Below are positions 1 to 5,704 of a DNA stretch of 11,656 nucleotides, piece by piece. Position numbers and translations under genes: made by a program. The DNA is from an uncultured Lachnospiraceae bacterium (GTDB lineage Bacteria; Bacillota; Clostridia; Lachnospirales; Lachnospiraceae). Location of the stretch: the NCBI GenBank assembly GCA_958426095.1, contig CATZYB010000069.1:1-11656 (forward strand), in the 5' to 3' direction. The notes under the pieces were generated by a model. The model searched no databases. It saw nothing but the letters and a program-made list of their open reading frames with translations, and was not told the origin of the DNA. How positions within the stretch are numbered: the stretch's first letter is position 1; each line of letters begins with the position of its first letter.

Positions 1-62
1 AATAACATATATTTGCCCTCAACCAATCCCATATATCCCTCTGTCACTGCATATCCTTTCAT
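1..62 (-). CDS. Small hypothetical protein, 5' part only
   Basis: Reading leftward from an ATG at 62, the frame gives MKGYAVTEGYMGLVEGKYML and stays open to the window edge, so only about the first 20 residues are visible. An AAGGTGG ribosome-binding site sits 8 nt upstream of the ATG. The start resembles a short MKGYAV-type protein that I recall from Lachnospiraceae and related Clostridia, where these are unnamed proteins. No domain can be assigned and no function is proposed. It is divergent from nothing here: the aspartate kinase upstream is on the same strand, 65 bp away. Confidence 0.55.
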   Translation of the reverse strand, partial: MKGYAVTEGYMGLVEGKYML

Positions 63-127
63 GTTATCAACCACCTTTTCATTAAGATGGCCTCATAATA
101 AAGGATTCAGTGTCCCATAAAACGGAC

Positions 128-1447
128 TTACAGACGAATAGTCACAAAAATATCGTAAATTGCCTTAATAGCCGCTTCAAAATCTTTATCCTGAACACCA
201 ATGATAATGTTCAGCTCACTGGAACCCTGGTCAATCATTTTAACATTGACATTGGCATGAGCCAGTGCTGAAAAGATTCTTCCAGCCGTTCCTCGGGTCG
301 CTTTCATACCCCGTCCGACAACAGCGACCAGGGCCAAATCACCCTCCATCTCTATGGAATCCGGATGAACCGCACGATGCAGATTTGCAAGAACAGCCTG
401 TTCCTTCTCCTGGAACTCATCCTGATGCACAAAAACGGTCAAAGTGTCAATGCCGGACGGCATATGTTCAAAGGAAACGCCTTCCTGCTCAAAGGCCTGA
501 AGTACCCGACGTCCAAAACCAACCTGCGCATTCATCATGTCTTTTTCAATCGTGATCGACACAAAGCCTTTCTTTCCGGCAATACCTGTAATAGTATATT
601 CTGGCTTCACGCAGGTACTCTCAACGATAAAAGTACCAGGATCCTGCGGCGCATTCGTATTTCGGATATTGATCGGAATACCTTCCGTGCGCACCGGAAA
701 GATAGCATCTTCATGAAGCACGCTGGCTCCCATATACGAAAGTTCTCGTAATTCTTTATAAGTTACTGTGTGAATCGGTTTAGGATTTTCAATAATCCTC
801 GGATCTGCCACAAGCACACCGGATACATCCGTCCAGTTTTCATAAATATCAGCTAATACCGCTTTGGCTACAACAGAACCTGTAACATCTGAACCGCCCC
901 GGGAAAATGTCTGAACCTTGCCGTCAGCGCCGCAGCCATAAAACCCCGGAATAACTGCTCTCTCAACCTTATTCAGCTTTTTTCCCAACGTACTGTAAGT
1001 CTTTTCCTGATCTAAACGTCCGTCTTTACGGAAGAAAATATATTTTGCCGGATCAAGGAACTCATAATCCAAATATTTCGCCATAACAAGACCATTTAAA
1101 TATTCTCCTCTGGAGGCTGCATAATCAATGCCTTCTTTATTTTTAAAGGCCGTTTCAATGGTCTTAAACTCATCTTCCAATGATAAATTCAGAGACAATC
1201 CCTGAATAATCTCGTTATACCGTGCTTTGATCTGCTCGAGAAGTTCTCCGAAATCCTCCCCGTCCACCGCCGTCTCATAACAACGGTAAAGCATATCGGT
1301 GACTTTAATATCCTTTGCAAAACGCTTCCCCGGTGCGGAAGGAATCACATATTTTCTGTCCGGGTCGCTTTTGATAATATTTCCTACCTTTTTAAACTGT
1401 TCGGCGCTGGCTAACGAGCTGCCGCCAAACTTCACAACCTTCTTCAT
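128..1447 (-). CDS. Aspartate kinase (monofunctional, two ACT domains)
   Basis: Phosphorylates L-aspartate to 4-phospho-aspartate, the committed step towards lysine, threonine, methionine and diaminopimelate, and in spore formers also dipicolinate. The 439-residue cytoplasmic protein opens with the amino-acid-kinase motif KFGGSS (about residues 5-10). It then has SRGEYLNG (about 112-119) and SRGGSDVTG (about 182-190), which belong to the aspartate/ATP pocket. The C-terminal third holds two ACT regulatory domains, starting near ITGIAGKKGFVSI and VAVVGRGMKATRG, so feedback control by an end-product amino acid is expected. Length and the PSAPGKR segment resemble the B. subtilis YclM/ThrD type rather than the short alpha/beta LysC type. 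The start was set at 1447 because GGAGG lies 8 nt upstream; an in-frame TTG at 1462 overlaps that site and is less likely. The effector (lysine or threonine) cannot be read from sequence. Confidence 0.95.
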   Translation of the reverse strand: MKKVVKFGGSSLASAEQFKKVGNIIKSDPDRKYVIPSAPGKRFAKDIKVTDMLYRCYETAVDGEDFGELLEQIKARYNEIIQGLSLNLSLEDEFKTIETAFKNKEGIDYAASRGEYLNGLVMAKYLDYEFLDPAKYIFFRKDGRLDQEKTYSTLGKKLNKVERAVIPGFYGCGADGKVQTFSRGGSDVTGSVVAKAVLADIYENWTDVSGVLVADPRIIENPKPIHTVTYKELRELSYMGASVLHEDAIFPVRTEGIPINIRNTNAPQDPGTFIVESTCVKPEYTITGIAGKKGFVSITIEKDMMNAQVGFGRRVLQAFEQEGVSFEHMPSGIDTLTVFVHQDEFQEKEQAVLANLHRAVHPDSIEMEGDLALVAVVGRGMKATRGTAGRIFSALAHANVNVKMIDQGSSELNIIIGVQDKDFEAAIKAIYDIFVTIRL

Positions 1448-1534
1448 CTGAATAGCCTCCAAATAATATTCTCCTGTTTTTAAAATTATATAACAGAATC
1501 CCCATTTGTCAACGTTTTCTTACAAAACTTATAG

Positions 1535-1563
1535 TAGCCACCACCGTCAAAATAATATATAAT
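1535..1563 (+). promoter_or_regulatory. Putative sigma-A promoter for the lipid kinase gene
   Basis: TAGCCA (1535-1540) and a perfect TATAAT (1558-1563) are separated by 17 bp and face the lipid kinase at 1625. The -35 matches consensus at four of six bases. A small perfect hairpin (GCATCTG/CAGATGC, 1577-1583 with 1590-1596) lies in the resulting leader ahead of the ribosome-binding site. It has no T-run, so it is not a terminator. Confidence 0.5.
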
Positions 1564-1624
1564 ATCTGTATGTTCAGCATCTGGACAAACAGATGCCGCA
1601 AAAGCCTGAAGGAGGTTTATTATC

Positions 1625-2509
1625 ATGAGAAAACGTATACTTTTTATTGTCAATCCGAGTTCCGGCACCGTAAAAATTAAAGACAGCCTTTTGGAGGTTT
1701 GTCAAATTTTCTGCGAGGCCGACTACGAACTGACCTTAAATGTCACAAAATATATTTCTGATGCCATCAAAGAATCCTTAAATGGAGAGCTCCATTATGA
1801 TCTGGTCATCTGCTGCGGCGGCGACGGCACGTTTAACGGAATGGTATCTACCCTTGTTCCCCTTGAAGATCATCCGGCTGTCGGCTATATACCATCCGGG
1901 AGTACCAATGATTTTGCCCGCAGCATCGGTCTGAATGGAAATTCCGTGGATATTGCCCGACAGATCATGACCGGCTCTCCTCGAAGTATCGATATTGGTT
2001 CCTTCAATCAACTTTACTTTTCCTATGTGGCATCTTTCGGCGCCTTTACGGAAACATCCTATAATACTCCCCAATCTTTAAAAAACCGACTGGGGCATTT
2101 GGCCTATCTGCTTGAAGGCGTGAAGGATCTTTCTGCCATTGAACCGTGCCATATTAAATTTGTCCATGAAGATATTGTTATGGAAGATAATTACATTTGG
2201 GGCGCAGTCTGCAATTCTACCTCCATCGGCGGTATGATACGGCTCAATAAAGAGCTGGTAGACTTTAACGACGGCCTTTTTGAAGTTATGCTTATCAAAA
2301 TGCCAAAGACCGTCTTTGACCTGACAAAGATCGTTGTCTCCATTAATACCCAGTCCTATGACCCGGAAGTCATTACCTTCTTTCAGGCCAGCGAATTGGA
2401 TATCTATCCGGAAACTGAAATCCCGTGGACACTGGACGGCGAATATGCGCCGGGAAGCAAAGAAATCCATATCCGCAATATACACAATGCACTCCAGATC
2501 ATTGTTTAA
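1625..2509 (+). CDS. Diacylglycerol kinase family lipid kinase (YegS/DgkB type)
   Basis: Predicted ATP-dependent lipid kinase of the DAGK catalytic-domain family, acting at the cytoplasmic face of the membrane and probably phosphorylating diacylglycerol to phosphatidate for lipid recycling. The 294-residue protein has the family landmarks in order: NPSSG (10-14) near the N-terminus, the nucleotide-binding GGDGTFNG (65-72), and PSGSTNDFA (90-98). The C-terminal half is a beta-rich lipid-binding region containing the late DG/DGE element (LDGEYAPG). Its length is normal for the family. An AAGGAGG ribosome-binding site is 9 nt before the ATG. The exact lipid substrate is not determinable, since family members also use other lipids. 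It ends 69 bp before cotJA but has no visible terminator, so some read-through into the cotJ operon is possible. Confidence 0.9.
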   Translation: MRKRILFIVNPSSGTVKIKDSLLEVCQIFCEADYELTLNVTKYISDAIKESLNGELHYDLVICCGGDGTFNGMVSTLVPLEDHPAVGYIPSGSTNDFARSIGLNGNSVDIARQIMTGSPRSIDIGSFNQLYFSYVASFGAFTETSYNTPQSLKNRLGHLAYLLEGVKDLSAIEPCHIKFVHEDIVMEDNYIWGAVCNSTSIGGMIRLNKELVDFNDGLFEVMLIKMPKTVFDLTKIVVSINTQSYDPEVITFFQASELDIYPETEIPWTLDGEYAPGSKEIHIRNIHNALQIIV

Positions 2510-2516
2510 TATTCTC

Positions 2517-2542
2517 ACATTCTTTTTCGGTTTTCATACATT
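2517..2542 (+). promoter_or_regulatory. Putative sigma-E-type promoter of the cotJ operon
   Basis: CATACATT (2535-2542) closely matches the sigma-E -10 consensus CATACAnT. A weak -35 candidate, ACATTC (2517-2522), lies 12 bp upstream. An alternative, ATATTC (2509-2514), is a better match but has 20-bp spacing. The site is 36 bp before the cotJA start codon. B. subtilis cotJ is known to be transcribed by sigma-E in the mother cell, which supports the assignment. The -10 is convincing and the -35 is not settled. Confidence 0.55.
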
Positions 2543-2578
2543 AATAGTAAAATGAGAAATCCTCCGAAAGGAGCTTAT

Positions 2579-2803
2579 ATGAATTACCGACAAAATATGG
2601 CTCCGTGCTGCCAACCGATGAATCGGCCTATGCCTTCTCCGGCAGCACCGGCCTGTGAAAATATCAGCACCTTCCCCATCGCCATGGCTTATGTGCCTAT
2701 GCAGACCTTCCAATCAACCTTTGATTTAAACCGAAGTTTGGAAATCGGCACCATCTTCCCTGAACTTCACAAACCATTCTGCGGAAAGAGGTGTGTGCGA
2801 TGA
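2579..2803 (+). CDS. cotJA: Spore coat-associated protein CotJA
   Basis: Small inner-coat protein of the CotJA/CotJB/CotJC complex, made in the mother cell during sporulation. The 74-residue product is proline- and cysteine-rich at its N-terminus and contains the family core AYVPMQTFQSTFDLNRSLEIGTIFPEL, here split as AYVPMQTFQ (about residues 35-43) and GTIFPEL, before a short basic C-terminus. The ATG at 2579 is preceded by AAAGGAG with a 5-nt gap. An upstream in-frame ATG at 2552 has no such site. Its TGA overlaps the ATG of cotJB (ATGA at 2800-2803), indicating translational coupling. It is the first gene of the operon, whose third gene is interrupted. Confidence 0.9.
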   Translation: MNYRQNMAPCCQPMNRPMPSPAAPACENISTFPIAMAYVPMQTFQSTFDLNRSLEIGTIFPELHKPFCGKRCVR

Positions 2804-3111
2804 GAAATTTATGTCAACTTTCCCAGTCCCAATTATTTGATTATATTAATAAAGTAAGCTTTGCTGTTAATGATATTATCTTGTTTCTTGACTCCCATCC
2901 AAAGAATCCGGAAGCATTGGCTTATTTTCGCGAACACAGCGAACTCCGAAACGCAGCTCTGAAGGAATATGCCCGCCGTTTTGGTCCTTTAACCATCGAC
3001 ACCGCCAATGACACTGCCAGCTGCTCCTGGGAGTGGATCCAACAGAAATGGCCTTGGGAAGGAGGTAGCTGCTCATGTGGAACTATGAGAAACGATTGCA
3101 ATACCCGATAA
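2800..3111 (+). CDS. cotJB: Spore coat protein CotJB
   Basis: Second component of the CotJ coat complex. The 103-residue protein begins MRNLCQLSQ and has the family signature of an acidic/aromatic helix (VNDIILFLDSHP, about 22-33), the YFREHSELR segment, FGPLTID, and the tryptophan-rich WEWIQQKWPWEGG close to the C-terminus (about 77-89). The ATG overlaps the cotJA stop. A purine-rich AAAGAGG lies just upstream. The last 12 codons overlap the start of cotJC by 37 nt, which adds a cysteine-containing tail (CSCGTMRNDC) beyond the usual WPW ending. This makes it somewhat longer than the B. subtilis protein (about 87 residues). No break in the frame is seen. Confidence 0.9.
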   Translation: MRNLCQLSQSQLFDYINKVSFAVNDIILFLDSHPKNPEALAYFREHSELRNAALKEYARRFGPLTIDTANDTASCSWEWIQQKWPWEGGSCSCGTMRNDCNTR

Positions 3112-3185
3112 ATATCACACAGCCAAATGCTCAGATCGCTCAGGTGATCATGAGTCAATACGGAGGCCCGTATTGCAAGGACTGA
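3075..3185 (+). CDS. cotJC: CotJC, 5' fragment (interrupted by inserted element)
   Basis: This is the start of cotJC, the manganese-catalase-like protein of the spore coat. The ATG has an excellent AAGGAGGT ribosome-binding site (3059-3066) 8 nt upstream, placed inside cotJB. The first 27 codons are genuine CotJC sequence (MWNYEKRLQYPINIT then about 12 residues ending IMS). From codon 28 the 14-bp junction repeat encodes QYGGP, and then element DNA replaces the gene, giving YCKD and a TGA at 3183. The 36-residue product lacks every predicted metal ligand, all of which are encoded beyond 7205, so it should be inactive. The frame is intact up to the junction with no decay, and it continues in frame at 7205 once 4,049 bp are removed. 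Confidence 0.9.
   Translation: MWNYEKRLQYPINITQPNAQIAQVIMSQYGGPYCKD
3156..3169 (+). repeat. attL core (left junction direct repeat)
   Basis: CAATACGGAGGCCC is identical to the copy at 7205-7218. To its left is cotJC and to its right is element sequence. The arm CGTATTGCAA (3169-3178) is the right half of the reconstructed attP dyad. The likely crossover dinucleotide is the central GG at 3165-3166, judged by dyad symmetry. Confidence 0.88.
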
Positions 3186-3233
3186 CAATAACTCCATTAA
3201 AGAACTCTCATCACTAATATTTGCATAGTATGT

Positions 3234-4121
3234 CTATAAAGAAAATTCTTTAATATCTTCATGAATTTTCTGAATATTACTAAATATTTCTCCTGGATTT
3301 GGTGGCTCATAAATATTTTGTACAACTGGATTACTTATAAACTCTTCACCATTTTTTCCTTTAAAACTTCTAGGTGTTTTAAAAAATCCATACTCTCCAT
3401 TTAATGCTTCTATTTGTTGTTGAATTGAAGCAACACTAGTAAGAGTCCCATCAATTACTACTGTTTGCATTTCTTGCACCCGAACATCTTCGATCATTTC
3501 TGCAATAATTTCTTCATTCTGATCGAACACTTGTAGACTATATTGCACATTTTGTGGTTCTATTTCCGGAGATGTAACAAAATAATATATCCACCATTGT
3601 CCCGTACTATCAAGTAGGACTAAAGCAAAATTATCAATAGTTTTTATATAGATATTTCCGCTAATGGAGTCTCTCGTATTTTCTTTAAAAATTGATTTTG
3701 TAGACACTACTATTTCTGATACATCAACTTTTTTACTTACTGAATCTTTTATAATTTTTATAGATTTATTATCAAAATTCTCGATAATATTATTATAAAC
3801 AATCTCTCCATCAGGAGTCGGAATTGCCATATAAACTTTTTTTAATCCTCCCTGTTTTATATAAAACTCTATATTATAACTTCCACTCTCTGCTTGCTTA
3901 TATAGAGTTATTTTATCACTTAACAATAATGGTTTGTTACGCCCTTCTATAGCATTGATCAATAACGGTGACACAAAAGATGAAATAATAGCAATAATGC
4001 TAATAATTATCGTAATACTCTGTTTCTTGTCCTTACTTTGCCTTTCCACATTGTGTCTAAAATCATTAGAAATTGTTTTTAAAATACGATTACGTTCTTC
4101 ATTATAATTTCTCCCAGACAT
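3234..4121 (-). CDS. Single-pass membrane protein of unknown function
   Basis: I do not recognise this 295-residue protein. It starts with a charged, basic stretch (residues 1-34, many Arg, Lys and Asn), followed by one strongly hydrophobic segment at about 35-58 (ITIIISIIAIISSFVSPLLI). A long soluble region of about 235 residues follows, predicted by eye to be beta-rich and to end with an acidic helix. The basic N-terminus suggests an N-in anchor with the large domain outside, but no signal-peptidase site is evident. An AAGGAG site precedes the ATG by 8 nt, and a good promoter lies at 4144-4172. The gene is AT-rich and runs against cotJ and the recombinase, so it has its own transcription. 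As cargo it could be a membrane-associated defence or exclusion protein, but nothing in the sequence proves that. Confidence 0.75.
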   Translation of the reverse strand: MSGRNYNEERNRILKTISNDFRHNVERQSKDKKQSITIIISIIAIISSFVSPLLINAIEGRNKPLLLSDKITLYKQAESGSYNIEFYIKQGGLKKVYMAIPTPDGEIVYNNIIENFDNKSIKIIKDSVSKKVDVSEIVVSTKSIFKENTRDSISGNIYIKTIDNFALVLLDSTGQWWIYYFVTSPEIEPQNVQYSLQVFDQNEEIIAEMIEDVRVQEMQTVVIDGTLTSVASIQQQIEALNGEYGFFKTPRSFKGKNGEEFISNPVVQNIYEPPNPGEIFSNIQKIHEDIKEFSL

Positions 4122-4143
4122 GTACGTTTCTCCTTTTTATTTT

Positions 4144-4172
4144 ATAATACCAAATTTAACATGAAACGACAA
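4144..4172 (-). promoter_or_regulatory. Putative sigma-A promoter for the membrane protein gene
   Basis: On the minus strand TTGTCG (4172-4167) and TATTAT (4149-4144) are separated by 17 bp. The -10 ends 22 bp before the start codon at 4121. Spacing and matches are good for a vegetative promoter. Confidence 0.5.
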
Positions 4173-4243
4173 TTTTCGACTTTCTGGCCATCAGTAATTT
4201 CATTTTGAAAATACAAATTGATTACTTTTCTTATCAAAAGCTA

Positions 4244-4387
4244 TCATTTTCGATCTGTTGCTTTATAGCCAAGTGCTGTCATTGCTTGAATTATCAAATT
4301 AACAGCTATATTCTTTTTTTCGATGTCCGTCAATTCAGAAAACTTTACATTTTTATCTCCAATTTTAATTATATTTACGATTCTCAC
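4244..4387 (-). CDS. Small 47-residue protein, unknown function
   Basis: A short frame on the minus strand, GTG at 4387 to TGA at 4244, encodes 47 residues starting MRIVNIIKIGDKN and ending TALGYKATDRK. The start is well supported: AAGGTG (4401-4396) lies 8 nt upstream, and an in-frame TGA immediately precedes the GTG. The sequence is helical, charged and free of cysteine or membrane segments, with a FSELTDIEKK amphipathic stretch. It resembles small accessory proteins of Clostridia mobile elements in general form, but I cannot name a family. A weak promoter (TTGGAC, 18 bp, TATATA on the minus strand, about 4409-4438) precedes it. It lies upstream of, and on the same strand as, the membrane protein gene, 122 bp apart. 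Size and position make it one candidate for the missing recombination directionality factor, which is speculation. Confidence 0.55.
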   Translation of the reverse strand: MRIVNIIKIGDKNVKFSELTDIEKKNIAVNLIIQAMTALGYKATDRK

Positions 4388-4530
4388 TCACTTATCACCT
4401 TGTTGTTTTTATATAATGTATGATCCTTTGATTGTCCAACTTTCATATTTAGCTTCTTTCCTAAATATCCATTTTCCTTCTCTTCATTAATCCCTGTATT
4501 TTAAAAACCCAATTTTTATTGTGAAACACA

Positions 4531-4559
4531 TTGACTCATAAGATAAAATCTTCTATCAT
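4531..4559 (+). promoter_or_regulatory. Promoter of dinD with internal dyad
   Basis: TTGACT (4531-4536) and TATCAT (4554-4559) are separated by exactly 17 bp, a strong sigma-A arrangement. The spacer contains a perfect dyad, AAGAT-AAA-ATCTT (4540-4552), where a repressor could block RNA polymerase. No Gram-positive LexA box (GAAC-N4-GTTC) was found near it, so SOS control by host LexA is not supported. The leader of about 70 nt shows no other structure. Confidence 0.6.
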
Positions 4560-4633
4560 TACATCAAACAAGAAGATACTGTTCTATTTCAAAAATCTAA
4601 ATTCTAAATTAAATTTTCTGGAAAGGAGCTTAT

Positions 4634-5533
4634 ATGAATCAAGACGAATTTGATAAACGACTAAACGAAATTCACGAAAGAGTTTTATCTAAAACCCTCA
4701 CTAACGAAGAAGAAAGTGCTTATACAGAAACGCTTTTTGATTCTATCAAACATGTAAATGAATATGGTCAAGAATTCTGGTATGCAAGAGAATTGCAACA
4801 GACTCTTGAATATACTAAATGGGATAACTTTAAAAAAGTTATTGAAAAGGCTATCATTGCTTGTGAAAACAGTAAAAATTCTATTTCAGACCATTTTGCC
4901 GAGGTCGGGAAAATGGTGAACATAGGTTCTGGTGCTGAACGAGAACTCGAAGATTATGAGCTTTCTCGCTACGCTTGTTATCTTATTGTCCAGAATGGTG
5001 ATTCTCGTAAAAAAGTAATTGCCCTTGGCCAAACCTATTTTGCTATAAAAACCCGGCAACAGGAATTGATTGAAAATTACGATAGTCTAGATGAGGATTT
5101 GAAACGACTCGCTATCCGAAGCGAAATGACTACCCATAACAAATCTTTGGCCGAAGCTGCCAATATGGCCGGTATTGAATCCCCTAAAGATTATGCCATT
5201 TTTCAGAACAAAGGATATCAAGGTCTTTACGGAGGCTTGGGCGTCAAAGAAATTCATGCAAGAAAAGGACTCAAAAAAAGCCAAAAAATTTTAGACCATA
5301 TGGGTAGCACAGAGTTGGCCGCAAATCTTTTCCGTGCCACTCAGACCGATGAAAAACTTCGAAGAGAACATATCACCGGAAAGGAAGCGGCAAACCAGAC
5401 ACATTATGAAGTCGGCGCTAAAGTCCGCCAGACAATAAAGGAACTCGGCGGCACAATGCCCGAGGATTTGCCTACTCCTAAAAAGAGTATTAAGCAAATT
5501 GAACGTGAGCATAAAAAAGACGCTCTTGAATAG
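4634..5533 (+). CDS. dinD: DNA damage-inducible protein D (DinD family)
   Basis: The 299-residue protein matches E. coli DinD (274 residues) along its length from memory: EFWYARELQQTLEY near residue 47, the SDHFAEVGKMV segment, LSRYACYLIVQNGD, GQTYFAIKTRQQEL, FQNKGYQGLYGGL, LDHMGSTELAANLFRATQT, and KVRQTIKELGGTMPEDLPTP near the end. E. coli DinD is SOS-induced and inhibits RecA filament activities. The N-terminal half is related to the BRO-N/antirepressor fold found in phages. Compared with E. coli the protein has an extra N-terminal segment of about 30 acidic residues. The start is supported by AAAGGAG with a 5-nt gap. It lies 171 bp before the recombinase on the same strand. Role here is inferred: modulation of recombination or of an element repressor. 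The ribosome-binding/start region shares 19 identical bases with cotJA. Confidence 0.88.
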   Translation: MNQDEFDKRLNEIHERVLSKTLTNEEESAYTETLFDSIKHVNEYGQEFWYARELQQTLEYTKWDNFKKVIEKAIIACENSKNSISDHFAEVGKMVNIGSGAERELEDYELSRYACYLIVQNGDSRKKVIALGQTYFAIKTRQQELIENYDSLDEDLKRLAIRSEMTTHNKSLAEAANMAGIESPKDYAIFQNKGYQGLYGGLGVKEIHARKGLKKSQKILDHMGSTELAANLFRATQTDEKLRREHITGKEAANQTHYEVGAKVRQTIKELGGTMPEDLPTPKKSIKQIEREHKKDALE

Positions 5534-5581
5534 CAAAAACCGCCCAGTGCTACCAACACCAGACGGCTTCACATAGATTTT

Positions 5582-5658
5582 CTGTACAGGCCAGAGACCT
5601 GATACATATATCCTCAACAAATATATTGTATCACAACTCTTTGGCACCTGTACAGGTG
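5582..5658. promoter_or_regulatory. Paired CTGTACAGG palindromes before the recombinase gene
   Basis: CTGTACAGG occurs at 5582-5590 and again at 5648-5656, the second inside a perfect 14-bp palindrome CACCTGTACAGGTG (5645-5658). The centres are 66 bp apart. A palindrome without a loop does not form a useful RNA hairpin, so a dimeric DNA-binding protein is the likely reader. It sits between a TTGGCA (5641-5646) and a TATACT (5666-5671) separated by 19 bp, the best candidate promoter of the recombinase. No sigma-E or sigma-K type promoter is convincing here. Confidence 0.5.
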
Positions 5659-5704
5659 TTATTTTTATACTCTTTTTTTCATAAGTTACAGGAGGGTGAT
5701 GCAA

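Noticed and set aside
265..751. Plus-strand open frames opposite aspartate kinase
   Set aside because: Antisense to a full-length conserved gene, with no ribosome-binding sites and no recognisable protein features.
4205..4423. Plus-strand open frame of 72 codons in the element
   Set aside because: Cysteine- and phenylalanine-rich composition from AT-rich DNA, no ribosome-binding site, and it lies antisense to the better-supported 47-residue gene at 4244-4387.
4440..4633. LexA/SOS box controlling dinD
   Set aside because: No GAAC-N4-GTTC site was found upstream; only an unrelated AAGAT/ATCTT dyad is present.
5560..5700. Sigma-E or sigma-K promoter for the recombinase
   Set aside because: GATACATAT (5601-5609) and CATAGATTT (5572-5580) are poor matches without correctly spaced -35 elements.
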